A DNA stretch of 64,000 nt, from assembly GCA_030035585.1 (NCBI GenBank), contig CM057469.1, forward strand, positions 116,910,650 to 116,974,649. The letters run 5' to 3'. This stretch comes from Dugong dugon. Its lineage: Eukaryota > Chordata > Mammalia > Sirenia > Dugongidae. Under the pieces are notes generated by a model. That model did no database searches and was not told the DNA's origin. It was given only the letters and a program-made list of their open reading frames with translations. The first letter of the stretch is position 1, and each line of letters opens with the position of its first letter. The position numbers and the translations under genes were made by a program. This document shows positions 24,231 to 35,159 of this stretch, piece by piece.

Positions 24231-24585
24231 TATGAAGAAAATGATTCTTTTTGTAGATGAGAAAACTAAATTGGAAGAAAGACATATATTTAGTTTAATT
24301 GCCTTGATAAATAATTCAAATAACTTTGAAATTGCATGAGACTGATTTCATGAAATCCTGCTTTTTTTTTTTTAAGTTGCTATCGTTTGTAACACATCTT
24401 TGCTAAATATATTTCATCTTTTCTCTCAAACAAGAAAATTTTTGTATAAACTATAATTTGGCACTTCCAGGTATTTTACAGTGAAAATTGTCTATTTCCA
24501 CATTTACTAGGTATGTGGCTTAGTGTCCCTTAAGCAAGCTAGTTCACTTGACTTTACCTGAACAGGTTTTCAGGTTTCATATTTT
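24231..24585. other. No recognised feature
   Basis: AT-rich sequence following the old L1; nothing identified. Confidence 0.35.
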
Positions 24586-24745
24586 ATGCCCTTGTTCAAT
24601 CAGGAAGGTCCCTTTGCATAGGGTACCCTCCCTTTATTATTTCCACTTGCTCAGATATTGAAGGACCCATTCAAATGTTGTTGTGCCTGTGTAGCATTCA
24701 CTTCTGATCCCAATCAGAGTAAGATGCACCTTTCTCTTTATTCTG
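24586..24745 (+). repeat. L2-type LINE fragment
   Basis: 'tatttccacttgctcagatattgaaggacccattcaaatgttgt' then 'agcattcacttctgatcccaatcagagtaagatgcacctttct' follow the L2 3' region ('..agctcaaatgtcacctcctc..gaagcc..'). Confidence 0.4.
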
Positions 24746-25448
24746 GCTCACCCAATCCCCCTTCCTAGACAAGTAGAGGCAGAGATGTTGAATGAATTCC
24801 TTGGAGTTGTAGCCTGAGGCTGGGTAGGCATTGCTTGTGAGAAGATCACTGAGGGTGAAGCCAAAGGATGTTTTCCACAATCCAGCATCTTGGGAAGAAG
24901 CTAAAATAGGACAATGACTCATCAACCATGAATGGCTAGGCTGTGAGAGATGATGGAAACTGGAGCCACCAACCATGAACAAATGATTTGTAATTGAAGA
25001 AGTGAGGTGGCGCCTGCAGAAAATCCCAAGCTCTGTAAGACTAGCTTTCCTTAGAGGGTACCAGCAGACTTGGCCAGGCAGAAGGTAGGGTTTAAAGATT
25101 CTGACTTTAGGATGACACCAGATCTTCTTTTTTTTTTAATATCATATAACACTTATTGCAGGATTCCATTTACATGTAGTAGTTTGGTAAATATTTGTCT
25201 TACCTGAGAAGTTGTGAATGTCTGTATAGTCATGTTTTTGTTGTAGTTTTCTTTGGCCAATTCTCCAGTTAGTATAATGTCTGGTACATAAGTGCTAAAC
25301 CGATATTTGTTTTATTTGTTTAGTAAATGTTGAACCCATTTTATATGTAAATACAATACACTATTAATGTGTCTAGACCAAGTAAGAAATTAATTAATTT
25401 AATCATTCATTTATTTATTTTTTAAAATAACTAGCTACTGTGTAGTGG
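24746..25448. other. No clearly recognised feature
   Basis: Includes a minus-strand 94-codon frame (24698-24982) with no recognisable domain; possible L2/MIR tail at 25270-25330 ('taatgtctggtacataagtgctaa'). Confidence 0.3.
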
Positions 25449-25655
25449 GAGGAGTCCATGGGTGGTGCATATGGTTAACATGCTTGGCTGCTAACCAAAA
25501 GGTTGTCAGTTTGAGTCCATCTAGAGACAGCTCAGAAGAAAGGCCCTCACAATCTACTTCCAAAAAATTAGCCATTGAAAACCCTATGGAGCACAGCTGT
25601 ACTCTGACAGACTTGAGGTCACCATGACTCTGGGTCAACTTGATGGCAACTGGTG
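25449..25655 (+). mobile_element. AfroSINE, long variant keeping RTE 5' sequence
   Basis: After the tRNA-like head ('cttggctgctaaccaaaaggttgtcag') the body reads 'caatctacttccaaaaaattagccattgaaaaccctatgg' (25550-25590), which matches RTE 35273-35311 closely, then ends in 'ggtcaacttgatggcaactgg'. No clear duplication. Confidence 0.85.
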
Positions 25656-25859
25656 GTATGTCTTAAAAACTGTATGGAAAGCAAATCCTTGCTTATTAGC
25701 CATGCAGAAGAGAAGGCAGAAAGTAAGTGTTTACCAAAATTGTGATAGATGCAGTGGTACATGTATGCAGAGTGCATTATCGGAGACCTAATGGGTGCAG
25801 CTATACTCTGCGTGAGATTAAGAAGTTCAGTTTAGCTGACTATGGAAGGATGAGCAGGA

Positions 25860-26060
25860 TTCTGCCAGGTGTGTTATGAGGCAGGAAGGCATGTGGGTGT
25901 GGGGGGAAATAGTTCAGTAGGTAAAGGTATGGGGGATTGAGAAAAGGTAATAGAGAGTAAATGCAGGGAGGGCCAGATCATCATGCCATACTAAAGAATT
26001 CGAACTTTATTCTTTGTCTTAAGAAGTCCTGAAGGATTTATGAGTTTTTGAGAAAAAGAA
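25860..26060 (-). repeat. Antisense L2-type LINE fragment
   Basis: 'ttatgaggcaggaaggcatgtggg', 'gggagggccagatcatcatgccatactaaagaattcgaactttattctttg' match antisense L2 ('..ccagatc..gccatgctaaggagtttggactttatcc..'). Confidence 0.6.
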
Positions 26061-27048
26061 GTTTATGAAATTTACACTTTACCTTTCTCATTTTTGATGT
26101 TCCATCACACATGTGGTTCTAGGAATCTGTCAGGCCAGGCTTGTCCAGGAATAAATGGAGATCTTGACGTCACTGCCACAAATATAATCACCAGAGTCAC
26201 TTAATGGCAACGTCTGCACTAGAAACTCCATTTTTCTATTTAATAACTCTTTGGCAAATTTAAATTGAGCATCAGTTTGGCTTAAGCAAGATATCTAGGC
26301 TGAGATTTTGTTTTTTATCAATTAAGATAAAAATAAAACATTGTAATTATTTCTTATGCCAAAGCTTTTTCAGGATTAATTGTATTGATACTGATTTTGA
26401 GGATACCTAGGCCATAAATTCTAAAAACCCTTTCTATCACTTTCTAAATTAACACAGCTGAACCAAATGTGACTACGGTTTATAATGACTAAAGTGCGGT
26501 CATATCCTCCTGAACACAGTAAATTGAAATCATTATGTACAGTGCTCACGTTATAACAGCATTACCTTACAATACTTAGGGGTTTTATTTTATATCTTGG
26601 CTCCTAAATGTGTTAAACCAGGACTTTCATGTGATGGATAAATTTATATCCATATGCATCCTTGATACTGCTGTTTATGATTAAGGACAAAACTTTCGCA
26701 TTTTCACTTGTTCCTAAAATATAAGAAAGATAAACTTACATTAACATTCATCGATTTTCTGAAGATTTTATTCTTCAAGAATTTTTCATGAGCTAGAATT
26801 ATGTAAGAAACCTTGATATGTATGTTTTAAGCTAAGGCAAATGGCTGTCTGAATAACCCAGGGCAGATGGTTGTCTATAGTACTCTATTATTTTTTGAAA
26901 GGTCTTCAGGAATATAGCTCCATAGCTCTCTTCAGTGGACTCATCTAGTGTTTTATTCCCTAAACAGTCAGCTTTCCTTATGACAATACAGCCAGTTTCT
27001 CTTAAGTATCTTTAGAGCAAGGTCTTAGTATCACAATCCCAAGTATTC
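26061..27048. other. No recognised feature
   Basis: About 1 kb of unique-looking AT-rich sequence. No coding signal. Confidence 0.35.
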
Positions 27049-27055
27049 ATCAAAA

Positions 27056-27201
27056 ACTGCAACCCATTGCCATAGAGTCAATTCCGACTCATAGCTACCT
27101 TATAGGACAGATAGAACTGCCCCATAGGGTTTCCAAGGAGGGGCTGGTGGACTTGAACTGCTGACCTTTTGTTAGCAAACGAGTTCTTAACCACTGCGCA
27201 A
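27056..27201 (-). mobile_element. AfroSINE, first of an abutting pair
   Basis: 'ctgcaacccattgccatagagtcaattccgactcatagc' to 'gagttcttaaccactgcgca'. The head end stops short, immediately before the next copy. Confidence 0.87.
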
Positions 27202-27202
27202 T

Positions 27203-27353
27203 CAAAACCCATTGCCATCGAGTCAGATCCAACTCATAGCAACCTTATAGGACAGAGTAGAACTGCCGCATTGGGTTTCCAAGGAACGCTGTGGATTTGA
27301 ACCGCTGACCTTTTGGTTAGCAGCTGAACGCTTAACCACTGTGTCACCAGGTA
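27203..27353 (-). mobile_element. AfroSINE, second of an abutting pair
   Basis: 'aaaacccattgccatcgagtcagatccaactcatagcaacc' to 'cttaaccactgtgtcaccaggtacc'. Same strand as the preceding copy, with only one or two bases between them; serial insertion into the A-rich site is likely. Confidence 0.88.
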
Positions 27354-28370
27354 CCCATAAATAATTTCTCTTTGCAAATTTTTGAGATATATGAAGAAAT
27401 ACTCTTGTTGAGGCCTTTGTAAACATGGAAAATAATTTCTTATAAATAATTGGTGTTTAAAAATCGCAACAGCCGATTTGGATAATGGAATGACAAACCT
27501 GTGGATGAAATTTGCTGATTGTAACATGTCAGCACAGGAAGCTATGAGAGCGCTTGTAGATAATACTTAGGAATATGTGAGGCTTGGTTTAGAATCAAAA
27601 CCACTTTTATAGATTGGAAAACATATCAGAAATTATGACAGTAAATTTCATCGGGGCATATTCAGGGAAGTACACTGTAGAATAATAATTAGGTGTACAT
27701 TTATAAAATGAGAGTGACTCATTATATGTTTGGTAAGTGAAAAAAGAACTAGAGAACATATTGAACTAAAATTGAACATGATTTAGTTGACTCTTTTCCT
27801 TTGCATAAAATGTATAGATTAGGTGCTATGCAGATTTATAAAGAAAATGAAATAATATAACACAACCCTCAGGAAACCAGGTAACTAATGAAGGGAAAAT
27901 ATAAATACAGAAGATCTAAACTCTGAAATATGTATATTTGATGGTTTTTCATACTTAGAGGTCATTTGTCTGCCGTTGAGTATTGTGTCTATATCACTAG
28001 TTGAAAGGACTGAATATTAAATGATTTTACACTATTTTATATCATCACTGAGAACACCCCAGTTTGCCTCCTTCCGAGTCATCTCCTTGATATATAGCCT
28101 AGAAATATATGGGTCATTAAATCATTGGAATCACTTGGTTTTAAAGGATTATGCACCATGATATACTACTTGATTTTTTGGCTTAAATTATTTCAACATT
28201 TTCAAAGGAATTGTGCTTGCTTTTCATTTCTGTGTTGGAGTGGTCAATAATAGATGTCTTACCTTGGAAATTATATCTGTCATTCTTATATAGTCATCTA
28301 GAGTTTAAATCTTTAATTTGTGTTTATGCCTGTCCTTACTGACACATTCAGTCTGTTATATGGAATTCTA
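27354..28370. other. No recognised feature
   Basis: AT-rich unique-looking sequence, no coding signal. Confidence 0.35.
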
Positions 28371-28545
28371 ATTTCAGAACTGGAAAGGAACCATAGAGGT
28401 CATATGGTTCAATCATCGTCTGAGATATGAATCCCTTTTACAAGAGTCCTGATAAATATCCAGACTGCTTCCAATACCTGGAATGACAGGGAACTTTCTT
28501 AAAAAAACCAAACCTTTCAAGTCTTCCTTCCTGGTATTTTATCTG
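28371..28545 (+). repeat. Unnamed ancient interspersed repeat, possible
   Basis: 'cagaactggaaaggaaccatagaggtcatatggttcaatc' is a phrase I associate with an old mammal-wide repeat, family uncertain. Confidence 0.3.
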
Positions 28546-28549
28546 TTCT

Positions 28550-29110
28550 TTCTTTTTGTCCTTTCAGGTTTTAACCTGGTTTTGATCCTTATCATGCTTC
28601 AACATCTGCAAATAGCCTCCTAACTGACCTTTCTCCTCCAATTTTTCTTCCTTAGGATATCTTTACACCACTGTCTGAATAAAATTCCTAAAACACTTTG
28701 ATAATATTGCTGCCTTGCTCAGAAACCTTCTTTAATTCTCTGTATCCCACAGAATAAACTCTGGACTCGTTAACTTGAAATAATCTCACCCCAACATACA
28801 TTTCTGGCTTTACCTTCAACTTTTCCAGCTTAATTGGTCTACTTACTTTTATTGAAGTGATATTATTCCTTCTTGTTCCAGTGCTTTTGATGATGCTGTT
28901 TCTTTTACGTGAAGTTATCTTTACCTTCCTTCTTCCTGTTTTAATACTACCCATACTTTAAAAACCCACGTCAGTCCTTGTCTCTGGTAACTCACGCCCT
29001 ATCATGGCCAGCATACTGCGTGGTCTTCCTTTTCTGAGCTCCTGTGTGTCCATTTTCAGCCTCATTCATTTGGTACTTACTCACGAACTAACTTGTAGAA
29101 GTTCTCATAT
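28550..29110 (+). repeat. L2-type LINE 3' region
   Basis: 'atagcctcctaactgacctttctcctcc', 'accactgtctgaataaaattcctaaaacac', 'tgctcagaaaccttctttaattctctg' and 'cagaataaactctggactcg' follow L2 order closely. The minus-strand 88-codon frame is a shadow. Confidence 0.65.
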
Positions 29111-29424
29111 TGTTATGTTGAACTGTAATTTATATTTTGTACTGATGTTTATTTTTTCACATTTTTAAATTTTGCTTCCTTCCAGATGAATTTCATGAGA
29201 TGGCATGGGGTAGAGCAGGTGGTTTTCAAACTGTATTCCCCCCAAATCCTAGGTATTGTGGAAAATACAATGGAGGGAGGGAAAGTGAGTAGACTTGGGG
29301 CTTGTCATTCCCTATAACTTCAAGCAGATGTCTCTGCTTTGATCTGTTTTGTACCAAACTTCTGCATTTGATTTCTTCTGAGAAAAGTGTTGAGACTAAG
29401 GAACTTTGAATACTATGCACGTGG

Positions 29425-29560
29425 AGCAGAAGAGCCAAGACTTGGAGTCAAGAGACTTGGGATTTATGTTCAGTTTACTGCTTCCTTGCTTGGGCTTTAC
29501 TTTCCTTGTTTATAAAATCACAAGGTCAGTATAGATGACCTCACATCCATTCAACTGAAG
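29425..29560 (+). repeat. MIR SINE fragment, diverged
   Basis: 'gagccaagacttggagtcaagagacttgggatttatgttcag' then 'gggctttactttccttgtttataaaatca' resemble MIR order. Confidence 0.5.
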
Positions 29561-29639
29561 GTAATAAAGTCAGATTTATTAACATAGACTGATGCTTTAT
29601 TTTTGATTTCAGACAATATTAACCAATGTAAGGAGTCTG

Positions 29640-29870
29640 CTCAGAGTGTAGTGCAAGAGCATCTGTTTTGGAGTCACAAACCTGCGCTTGATCTCAGCTC
29701 TACAACTAGGAATCCTAACCATGTAACTTAACCTTATTAAACCTCAATTTCCTCGTTTCCAAAATAAAGATCGTCATAACTGTTTCTCCAATTTGCTATG
29801 AAAACCAAATGAGAAAATTATTCTAAATTGGTTATTTTAATACTTGGCACTTAGGTATCTTGACTCCATG
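29640..29870 (+). repeat. MIR SINE
   Basis: 'tagtgcaagagcatctgttttggagtcacaaacctgcgcttgatctcagctctacaactagg' then 'ttaaccttattaaacctcaatttcctcg', ending 'aatacttggcactta'. Confidence 0.65.
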
Positions 29871-29894
29871 TCACCTCCCTTTTCTTCGCTGCAA

Positions 29895-30232
29895 TTATTG
29901 TTGTTAGCTGCCATCCAGTCGGCATTGACTCATGGCAACCCCATGCACAACTGAGTGAAAAGCTGCCTGATCCTGTGCCATCTTTATGCTCAGTTGTGGA
30001 TCAGATCGTTGTGATCCATAGGGATGCTACTGGCTGAATTTTGGAAGTAGATTGCCAGCTTTTCTTCCTAGCCCATCTTAGTATGGAAGCTCTACTGAAA
30101 TGTGTTCAGCATCATAGTAGTATGCAAGCCACTATTGACAGATGAGTCGTGGCTGAGTTGGTTAGAAATCGAACCCATGTCTCTCCAACCAGTGGAAGGC
30201 GAGAATTCTACCACTTAACCATCAATGCCCCC
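29895..30232 (-). mobile_element. RTE-bodied SINE with a tRNA-Gly(GCC)-like head
   Basis: On the minus strand the element starts 'gcattgatggttaagtggtagaattctcgcc', close to tRNA-Gly(GCC), with a box B-like 'gggttcgatttc' about 40 bases on. Its body then follows the RTE 5' region ('catttcagtagagcttcc', 'gggctaggaagaaaagctggcaatctacttccaaaattcagcc'), then RTE 3' text ('gatggcacaggatcaggcagcttttc', 'cagttgtgcatggggttgcc'), ending 'gatggcagctaacaacaataa'. It is longer (about 338 bp) than the other SINEs here and has a different head. Confidence 0.8.
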
Positions 30233-30235
30233 TCT

Positions 30236-32165
30236 CTGTAATTACTCACCTTTAAAAATTTTTTTTTGATTTGTTTGTTGATGTCTTTGGACCTTTTTAA
30301 AATAATCCAACACCTAAAGGATGAAAGTTTGTCACCATTTCCAAATAAGAATTCCAAAATTTTTTAGTAGTGGCAATTTCAGTGCAAAGATTGCCAATGA
30401 AGAGATACTTGCATGTCTAGTTCTGTTTGCTTTGTTAAAAATCAACCACATTTGCTAGAAGAAAGGAGAAAAATTTATTGGAGGTACAAGAGAACTTTAC
30501 AGAGGATGGAAAATTTCTCAATGTTTTACACTTTGTTTTGGTTGATAGTTGCATCAGTATATACAGTTGTTAAAACTCAACAAACTAAATGCATAAGATC
30601 TCACTTTTCACTTCAGTTATACCTCAGTTTAGAAAATTACCCACATTACTTTATTATTCAAGAGAGTTATACTTATTGCTTGTTAGGCTTCATTTAGGAA
30701 AGAACTGTCTACTAAAAACTATTGAGCATAATTTATAGTTTAACTTAAACTCATTTTACTTAAGGTAGTGAAAATGTGAGGATAGAAGTGTACAGCCATG
30801 CTCTGCATGTGGATGTTATGTTTTAAGCCTTTTGCATGAATGAGTTCATCATTTTTCTCTTTGATCTTAGTCAGCTAAGTAGAAAATGTTCAATTGAGTA
30901 CCGTAGTTCTCTTGTTTAAGGCATGTGTTTCAGACAGTGTCAGGACTTCATATTTACCTGGAACTTCTCATAACTGAACTTCAGGAAATACATATTCATT
31001 GTACAGTTGTTGCTTACATTCCTCAGGTAGTTTCAAAATGATTAATGCATTTTCATTCTCTGAAGCAATGAGATATTCTTAGTATTAATTTCGTTTAATT
31101 ATTTTTTCAGGTTAAATTTTCTTGTGTCTATGTATTGAATATTAGTTACATCAAAAGAAATATGAATTGTTAATGAAAATGTTTTATTAGTCAAGTTTCA
31201 TAAAATATTATAGAATCATATCAGACAAATGTATGGTTTTCATTTAGAAATGTTATTTTAGGTCATTTTGCAATGATAGGATGAGTTACTGAGAAATAAG
31301 TGATACCTGCTCTTTGAATTTGGAAGAATGCTATTACAAATGATTTCAGGCTAGAAAAGTTACATAAAAAATTAAATTATGAAACATTTTGAATTGCCTT
31401 CATCTATTCCCAATCATTTATTATAGATACTCTGGATATTATTTTAAAATAGTAATTCCTTTGTGGTGCTTTAAAATAACATTGATCTTTTTCCCATAAT
31501 TTCTAAATCCAGTTAGGTCAGATGTATGAAAATAAGTGGTATATTCTGGTGTTGCCAACTCAGTAGTGCTGGGACTTTGCATGTGTTCGTGACAGTTTTG
31601 CTTCATATAATCACTCTGAGCTGTATATATTTGCTCTTCTAAAAATGAGAGAATCTAAGTTTAATATAGTTCCTACATTTAGGAATAAGATGATTGTGTG
31701 TCCTTTTTATATGATACTTTAATGTAAATAGTAACTTTTTATAAATTCAGTTGATAAATGTAAGAGGAAGATATTTGAGCAGATTATTTAAACAAGGCTC
31801 ATACATTCTAACATTGTCACTGCCTTCAATAGCAAGTAGTCTTGAGGTGTGAGTAGTTACCATGTGGAAATCCTTATGTGAAATAGTGGGCACAGACAGC
31901 TCAATATTTGAATGAAAATATTAAATGAATGAAAGATACCTCAGCACTTAGTAACAATATCTTAGTTGCTGTTACTGGAAGTATATTTTGATTAACTAAT
32001 GAAAGAAATGAATTAAATAGATGCTTAAAGCTGTCTTATCTTGATTTATATTAGTGAAGTGTCTCTTTATTTTGCATTGCTTCGCATCTACAGAACGATG
32101 GTTGATGATCAACGTATTGTCTTGATGAATTACAAGGTCATGAGATACCTTTTGAATTAACACTT
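30236..32165. other. No recognised feature; longest unique-looking stretch
   Basis: Almost 2 kb of AT-rich sequence without a nameable repeat. The 94-codon frame at 30413-30697 has no recognisable domain or splice context. Confidence 0.35.
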
Positions 32166-32169
32166 CACC

Positions 32170-32520
32170 TCTTGTTTTTTTCTTTCCTTTCATACATGAA
32201 GATTATTGAGCACCTCTTATTTAGTAGGAATTACTAAGCTCTGGGGATATAACAATGAATGAAAAAGGCTCATGTTCACTTTGGTGAGGGAGAATAGCTA
32301 TGTAAATGTATATTTAAAACACAGTGTGTTAGATACAGGAGCAGCATTCTGTACATGTATTGCAGGAGGAGGGAGAAACTAATTTTAGCCTAGAGTTTGG
32401 AAAAGTCTTCTAGCAGGGGCAATATATGAACTGGGTATTATGGCTGTCAGTGGGATTTTATAAGGAAGAAAATGTAGAGATGATTGCACGGTAAGCAGTG
32501 TAAAGAATAAGGCATTTGGG
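32170..32520 (-). repeat. Antisense L2-type LINE, left half
   Basis: 'gattattgagcacctcttatttagtaggaattactaagctctggggatataacaatgaatg' then 'tttggaaaagtcttctagcagggg' resemble antisense L2. The right half follows L1 copy B at 34489. Confidence 0.55.
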
Positions 32521-33308
32521 CCTAAAACTGTAAAGTTCATAGGAGAAAATATAGGACCAACACTACAGGCCTTAATACACGGCATTAACAGGATAAAAAC
32601 CATAACCATCAACACACAAACCACAAAGGTCTAATCTCCATAATCTACAAGAAAATCCAACACCTCCACAACAAAAAGTCAAATAATCCTATTAAAAGAT
32701 GGGCAAAGGAAATGAACAGACACTTCACCAAAGAAGACATTCAAATGGCCAACAGACACATGAGGAAATGCTAGTGATCACTAGCCATTAGAGAAATGCA
32801 AATTAAAACCACAATGAGATACCATCTCACCCCGGCATTACTGGCACGAATCGAAAACACTGGAAATAACAAATGTTGGAGGGGCTGCGGGGAGATCGGA
32901 ACCCTTATGCACTGCTGGTGGGAATGCAAAATGATACAACCATTCTGGAAAATGATATGGCGCTTCCTCAGAAAGCTAGAAATAGACATACCATTTGATC
33001 CAGCTATCCCACTCGTAGGAATATATCCTACAGAAATAAGAGTCGTCGCTCAAATAGGCATATGCACACCCATGTTCATGGCAGCATTGTTCACAATAGC
33101 AAAACGATGGAAACAACCTAGATGCCCATCAACAGATAAATGGATAAACAAACTATGGTACCTACACACAATGGAGTACTATGCAACATGAAAGAACAAC
33201 AATGAATCTGTGAAGCATCTCCTAACATGGACGAAACTGGAGGACATTATGCTGAGTGAAATAAGTCAATCACAAAAGGACAAATATTGTATGAGACCGC
33301 TATTGTAA
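32521..33308 (+). pseudogene. L1 ORF2 C-terminal remnant (copy B)
   Basis: Open block 32796-33191 includes '[20 protein letters not shown]', '[13 protein letters not shown]' and '[12 protein letters not shown]', ending 'HTMEYYAT' at a TGA (33189-33191). Beyond the TGA the frame stays open for another 38 codons, through 'KLEDIMLSEISQSQKDK', to a TAA at 33306-33308 that matches the end in copy A. Upstream (32521-32795) frames are shifted and contain stops. Confidence 0.9.
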
Positions 33309-34123
33309 AAACCCATGAAAAAGTTCACACACAAAATGTAACAATCTTTGTTGGTTAGCAGGGATGGGAGGGGTGTGGTGGGGAATACTAAATAGGCAAT
33401 AGATAAGTGTTATTGGGGTGAAGGGTGAGACAGTACACAATACAGGGGAGACTAGCACAACTTGTACAAGGAAGGTCATGGAAGCTCTGTAGACACATTC
33501 AAAGTCCCTGAGGGACTGAATTGCTGGGTGGAGGGCTGTGGGGACTATGGTCTCGGGGAACATCTAGCTCAATTGGCATAACACAGCTTATAAAAACAAT
33601 GTTCTACATTCTACCTTGGTGAGTAGTGTCTGGGGTCTTAAAAGCCTGTGAGCAGCCGTCTCAGATACTCCACTGGTCTCATCCCTTCGGGAGCAAGGGA
33701 GAATGAAGAGAACAGGATACAAGAGAAAAGATTAGTCTGAAGGACTAATGGTCCACAGCTACTAACGCCTTCACCGGACTGAGTCCAGTACAGCTGGATG
33801 GTGCCCGGCTACCACCACTGACTGCTCAGACCAGGATCACAACAGAGGGTTCTGGACAGAGCTGGAGAACTCTAACTCACACAAAAAAAATACCAGATTT
33901 ACTGGCCTAAAGGAGACTGGAGAAACCCCGAGAGTATGGCCCCCAGACACCCTTTTAGCTCAGTGGTGAAGTCATCTCTGAGGTTCACTGTTCACCCGGG
34001 GATTGGACAGCCCCATAAAACCAAATGGGACTAATGAGGTACAGCAGTCCAGGGACAAGGGTCAGAAGGCAGAAGGGGACAGGGAAGCTGGTGATAGGGA
34101 ATCCAAGGTTAAGTAAGGATATT

Positions 34124-34463
34124 GTTGATGTGTTGTGAGATTGTTAACCATTGTCATAGGGCAACATTTGTAGTAACTGTTAAATGAGAAACTATTTTGT
34201 TCTGTAAGCCTTCATCTAAAGTGAGAATAGCAGCACAATTGGAAGAGCGTAGTCAATGTCACCGAATTGTCCATGTAGAAATTTTTGAAATGGTGTATCT
34301 TTGGCTATGTGTATTTTCACCAAAAAAAAAAAAAAAAAAAAGGTTGAGAAGTTAGAGGGTTGACATGTTGTGGGGTTGTTAACCAATGTCATAAAAGAAT
34401 ATGTGTACTACTGTTTCATGAGAAACTATTTGTTCTGTAAGCCTTCACCTGAAGTACAATAAA
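34124..34463 (+). repeat. Duplicated 3' terminal module in L1 copy B with an internal A-tract
   Basis: A module of about 103 bases ('gttgatgtgttgtgagattg..' 34124-34226) is repeated at 34359-34463 ('gttgacatgttgtggggttg..'), both ending in the same run 'ttctgtaagccttca'. Between them lies an A19 tract (34322-34341) after 'ggctatgtgtattttcacc'. The same arrangement is present in copies A and C. Confidence 0.85.
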
Positions 34464-34488
34464 AAAAAAAAGGAATCAGGCATTTGGG

Positions 34489-34700
34489 GGGATTGTGAAT
34501 GGTATACCATGGATTACATGTAGGGCATGCCAATGGATGCCATAAATATGAATAAGGAGGTCTTCTTAGAACCAACATGTTGGGTCTTTTATTCATTATA
34601 AGGACTTTAAATTTATCTTAAAGGTAGTAAGAAGCCAAGTGGATTTAATGTGATTATAATAGCTTGAATATTGGATTGGTAAGTATGGATTTTGGTAGCG
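34489..34700 (-). repeat. Antisense L2-type LINE, right half
   Basis: 'tatgaataaggaggtcttcttagaaccaacatg', then 'aggactttaaatttatcttaaaggtagtaagaagccaagtgg' matches antisense L2 ('..tttggactttatcctgagggcaatgggaagcc..') and continues the left half. Confidence 0.55.
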
Positions 34701-34887
34701 TAGCTATTATTTTACTCTAAACCTTTGAAAATCAAGTACAGCACATGGAAATAATTTTAATGATGAGAATAGCAGTCATAAAACTATGGGCAAACCTAGT
34801 CAGCTTCTCGTTTTTGTTAATAAAGTTTTACTGGAACACAACCACACCCATTTGTTTACATACTGTCTGTGCCTGATTTCTTGCTCA

Positions 34888-34976
34888 AATCCACCAGTTG
34901 GTGCTTGGAAACCCTACGGGGAAGTTCTACTCTGTCCTATAGGGTCGCTATGATTTGGAATCAACTCAACAGCAAT
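34888..34976 (+). mobile_element. AfroSINE, 5'-truncated
   Basis: Starts in the middle ('caaatccaccagttggtgcttggaaaccctacgg') and ends 'gaatcaactcaacagcaatg'. Flanking 'tgattt' on each side may be the duplication. Confidence 0.8.
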
Positions 34977-35015
34977 GATTTGTGCGTGCGTGTGTGCGTG
35001 CGTGCGTGCGTATGT
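34977..35015. repeat. (TGCG)/(TG) microsatellite
   Basis: 'gtgcgtgcgtgtgtgcgtgcgtgcgtgcgt' directly follows the SINE tail, a common place for microsatellite birth. Confidence 0.85.
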
Positions 35016-35159
35016 TTGTTGTTGATCTCTTGTTAAAATGACAGGTTAAGTAGTTGAGATCAAGGTCTGCAAAGCTGAAAATATTTATTATCCAAGCTTT
35101 TACATAAAAAGTTTGCCAAGCTCTAGATTAGAGTTTTTGCTTAAATAAATAGAAGAGCT

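Larger units (their letters stand above)
32521..34471 (+). mobile_element. Young L1 LINE, 5'-truncated (copy B), with duplication
   Basis: Begins inside ORF2 and runs through the full 3'UTR to 'tacaataaaaaaaaaaa'. Flanked by 'gaataaggcatttggg' (32505-32520) and 'gaatcaggcatttggg' (34473-34488), 15 of 16 identical, defining both ends. The host repeat (L2-like) continues on each side. Confidence 0.95.
34805..35128 (-). repeat. Mammal-wide non-autonomous DNA transposon, split by a SINE
   Basis: 'aataaagttttactggaacacaaccacacccatttgtttacatactgtctgtg' and, after the SINE, 'gatcaaggtctgcaaagctgaaaatatttattatccaagcttttacataaaaagtttgccaagctct' are two halves of a well-known old element whose other end reads 'caggggtcagcaaactttttctg'. 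I do not assign a family name. Confidence 0.7.

Noticed and set aside
29895..30232. tRNA-Gly gene
   Set aside because: The tRNA-like part lacks a foldable acceptor stem and continues directly into RTE sequence, so it is a SINE head.
34977..35015. TGCG/TG run considered as a regulatory Z-DNA element
   Set aside because: A simple microsatellite next to a SINE tail explains it.
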